Shown: positions 12,696 to 14,267 of the stretch, piece by piece
How the letters are laid out: each line of letters starts with the position of its first letter
How positions within the stretch are numbered: the first letter of the stretch is position 1
Origin: an uncultured Geobacter sp.
Lineage (GTDB): Bacteria; Desulfobacterota; Desulfuromonadia; Geobacterales; Geobacteraceae
Assembly (NCBI GenBank): GCA_937886325.1
Contig: CALABV010000146.1
Span: 1-14,267, forward strand
DNA length: 14,267 nucleotides
Reading direction: 5' to 3'
The notes under the pieces: model-generated
What the model was told of the DNA's origin: nothing
Seen by the model: the letters and a program-made list of their open reading frames with translations, nothing else
Databases searched by the model: none
Translations under genes and position numbers: made by a program

Positions 12696-13775
12696 TCAGC
12701 GCAGCGGTGGAGCATACAGCAGCCCGCCTTTGGACCAGAGACGGTTCAGGCCCCGGTCAAGGGGGAGGGCGCTTCGTGGCCCAAGATTGCGCTCGTACAT
12801 CTGGCCATAGTTGCCCACGCTCCGCACGGCGCGCAATGCCCAATCGTCGTCCACTCCCATTTGCCTGCCGAAGCCGCCGCCTGCTCCCAGCGCCCGTCGC
12901 AGGGCGGGGTTGGCCGCGGCGTCGCGCAGCCCGGCAGCGTTTTCGGCGGTAACGCCCGCTTCCTCCGCGGCAATCAGCGCAAACAGCACCCACCGCACCA
13001 GGGTGTACCAGTCGTCGTCGCCCCGCCGCACCACCGGCCCGATGGGCTCCCTGCTGATCCTCTGCGGAAGGATGACATATTTCCGGGCGCCGTCCGGGAT
13101 TCGCAGGCGGGCGGCGGCAAGCTGCGAGGCGTCGGACGTGTACGCCCGGCAGCGCCCGGCGAACAGGGCGTCCGCCACAGCGATGCTGGAGTCTATAACG
13201 AGCGGACGATAGCGCATGCCGTGGGCCGTGAAGTAATCGGCCAGGTACTGCTGGTGGGTTGTCCCCTTTTCCACGCAGACCGTGGCGCCGTCCAGCTGAC
13301 GAAGCTCCCGGATGCCGGAGGAGGCGGGTACCATGAAGGCCTGGCCGTCATAGAAGATGATGCCGGGAAACATCACCTTAAGCCCCGCTTCCCTGCCCAG
13401 GGTGCAGGTCGTGTTGCGCGCAAGGAGATCGACCGCTCCGGACTGGAGCGCGGGGAACCGTTCCGATGCCTTGAGCGGCACGAATCTGACCTTCTCACCG
13501 TCTCCCAGGGCCGCGGCGGCCACGGCGCGGCAGAAATCCGCCTCCAGGCCGACCCAACGTCCCGCCGCGTTTCTGGCGGAAAACCCCGGTATGCCTTCGC
13601 TCACGCCGCACCGCACCACCTTGCGCGCCTTGACGCCGACCAGTGTTTCTCCGGCATCCGACTTACATGGCGCGAACAGCGCTATGCACAGAAAAAATGC
13701 GATACCAATCCGGCATCCCGTCGTTGCGGACCTCTTCAGGCTCTCCCCATGTCCGGGACGTGTCCCTGCCATCAT
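12696..13775 (-). CDS. periplasmic amino-acid-binding protein, AapJ/BztA type, without its ABC partners
   Basis: A 359-residue family 3 solute-binding protein. A signal peptide occupies about 20-41. The mature protein follows the AapJ/BztA pattern throughout: V-K-A-R-x-x-V-R-C-G-V (48-58), G-L-E-A-D-F-C-R-A-V-A-A-A (76-88), F-P-A-L-Q-S-G-A-V-D-L-L-x-R-N-T-T (107-123), F-Y-D-G-Q-A-F-M-V (141-149), E-P-I-G-P-V-V-R (243-250), G-N-Y-G-x-x-x-E-R-N (321-330) and K-G-G-L-L-Y-A-P-P-L-R at the end. These proteins deliver broad-range L-amino acids to an ABC permease (AapQMP/BztBCD). No permease or ATPase gene lies in the window; the neighbours are a lipoprotein and an ArsB/NhaD-type carrier. The start at 13775 has AGAGGGG about eight bases upstream, and the next codon is also Met. 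Confidence 0.87.
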   Translation of the reverse strand: MMAGTRPGHGESLKRSATTGCRIGIAFFLCIALFAPCKSDAGETLVGVKARKVVRCGVSEGIPGFSARNAAGRWVGLEADFCRAVAAAALGDGEKVRFVPLKASERFPALQSGAVDLLARNTTCTLGREAGLKVMFPGIIFYDGQAFMVPASSGIRELRQLDGATVCVEKGTTHQQYLADYFTAHGMRYRPLVIDSSIAVADALFAGRCRAYTSDASQLAAARLRIPDGARKYVILPQRISREPIGPVVRRGDDDWYTLVRWVLFALIAAEEAGVTAENAAGLRDAAANPALRRALGAGGGFGRQMGVDDDWALRAVRSVGNYGQMYERNLGPRSALPLDRGLNRLWSKGGLLYAPPLR

Positions 13776-13796
13776 GTATCATCCCCTCTCGTTGGT

Positions 13797-14240
13797 TCAC
13801 GGGGCCGCAACAGGCAACATCCCGCCGCCTTTGATGATGTTCATCCCCTTCTCGAAGTTCCGGAAAAACTGGTCGGGGGTCAGATCCGTGAGCACGCAGC
13901 ATTCGTCCCTGTGCCTGGAGATTACAGTAATCCTGGTAAAACCGGGATCGTCCGGTTCTATCCACACACCCATTACCGTGCCGAAAAGCGCCATTTTCAT
14001 GCCTGAGCTGGCAATCAGACAGTTCTCGGTGCGGCGCTCCTCCACATCATCCGCCTTCAGCCACCGTAAAACCGACCGTGTTATCTCCCATGCCTGGTCG
14101 GACGAAACGGGATAGACCTTCGCCACACCCTCCGTACCGGACTTTCTTGCCTGGAGAACGGCATCGGCAAGCTCAAGTCGAGTTGCGCATCCGCTCACCA
14201 TTATCAGCGCGGCCACCACCGCCACCAGCAGCATTTTCAT
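13797..14240 (-). CDS. small lipoprotein of unknown function
   Basis: A 147-residue protein with a lipoprotein signal: a hydrophobic core, then M-V-S-G-C18-A-T, where C18 is the expected lipidated cysteine. The residue after Cys is Ala, which does not retain lipoproteins in the inner membrane by the E. coli rule, so the outer membrane is likely. The mature part has a V-Y-P-V-S-S-D-Q-A-W-E-I-T stretch and then R-W-L-K. That is the kind of strand-helix start seen in BamC-like and DUF3568-like lipoprotein domains, though assignment is only by eye. Four further cysteines follow, including an adjacent pair E-C-C. The start has GGGAGG about six bases upstream. The binding-protein gene begins 21 bp after its stop, so the two are probably one transcript. 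Confidence 0.75.
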   Translation of the reverse strand: MKMLLVAVVAALIMVSGCATRLELADAVLQARKSGTEGVAKVYPVSSDQAWEITRSVLRWLKADDVEERRTENCLIASSGMKMALFGTVMGVWIEPDDPGFTRITVISRHRDECCVLTDLTPDQFFRNFEKGMNIIKGGGMLPVAAP

Positions 14241-14267
14241 TGGATACCTCCCATCCTCCCGCTGCTC

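Noticed and set aside
11946..14006. A 686-codon open frame on the plus strand
   Set aside because: It spans opposite the end of the permease, the whole binding-protein gene and most of the lipoprotein gene, all recognisable on the minus strand. The composition is that of an antisense frame.

Overview
The window reads as a stretch of high-GC bacterial chromosome. The best fit is a Geobacter-like anaerobe (Desulfuromonadia). That is an inference from gene content: a tungsten-type aldehyde:ferredoxin oxidoreductase, a remnant of an iron-containing alcohol dehydrogenase, Gram-negative outer-membrane barrels and lipoproteins, GGAGG-type ribosome binding sites, and a short repeat related to a CTGAGCGGAGTCGAAG element. 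No rRNA, tRNA, CRISPR array, transposase, integrase or phage gene was seen.

Left part (1-3535). The window opens inside a perfect 25-bp tandem repeat that probably continues beyond the left edge. A minus-strand AOR-family oxidoreductase (169-2040) follows. It is divergent from a plus-strand potassium-channel-like membrane protein (2251-2964), and the two share a 210-bp control region. A small M23-fold protein lies convergent to the channel (3032-3535). It keeps the zinc-ligand positions but appears to have lost both catalytic histidines.

Scarred part (3536-5678). This stretch is gene-poor. It holds a broken iron-dependent alcohol dehydrogenase (3931-4317), with an internal in-frame deletion of the cofactor loop and loss of the C-terminal two thirds. 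It also holds a possible 46-codon ORF and a small PagP-like outer-membrane barrel (4729-5280). It looks like a region that has lost DNA.

Right part (5679-14240). All nine genes are on the minus strand, and nearly all products are exported or membrane-bound. In transcription order from the right they are: a lipoprotein, an orphan AapJ/BztA-type amino-acid binding protein, an ArsB/NhaD-superfamily permease, a glycine-zipper protein, a periplasmic protein with two copies of one domain, a YdiK-type AI-2E-family permease, an internally duplicated outer-membrane barrel, and a translationally coupled pair made of a cysteine-rich secreted protein and a DUF6268-like barrel. The first three genes are 15-21 bp apart and look like one operon. 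The later gaps carry strong hairpins that probably split or tune transcription.

No complete, named multi-gene system was recognised. The least explained units are the coupled secreted-protein/barrel pair, the lipoprotein-binding protein-permease cassette, the duplicated barrel and the catalytically degenerate M23 protein.
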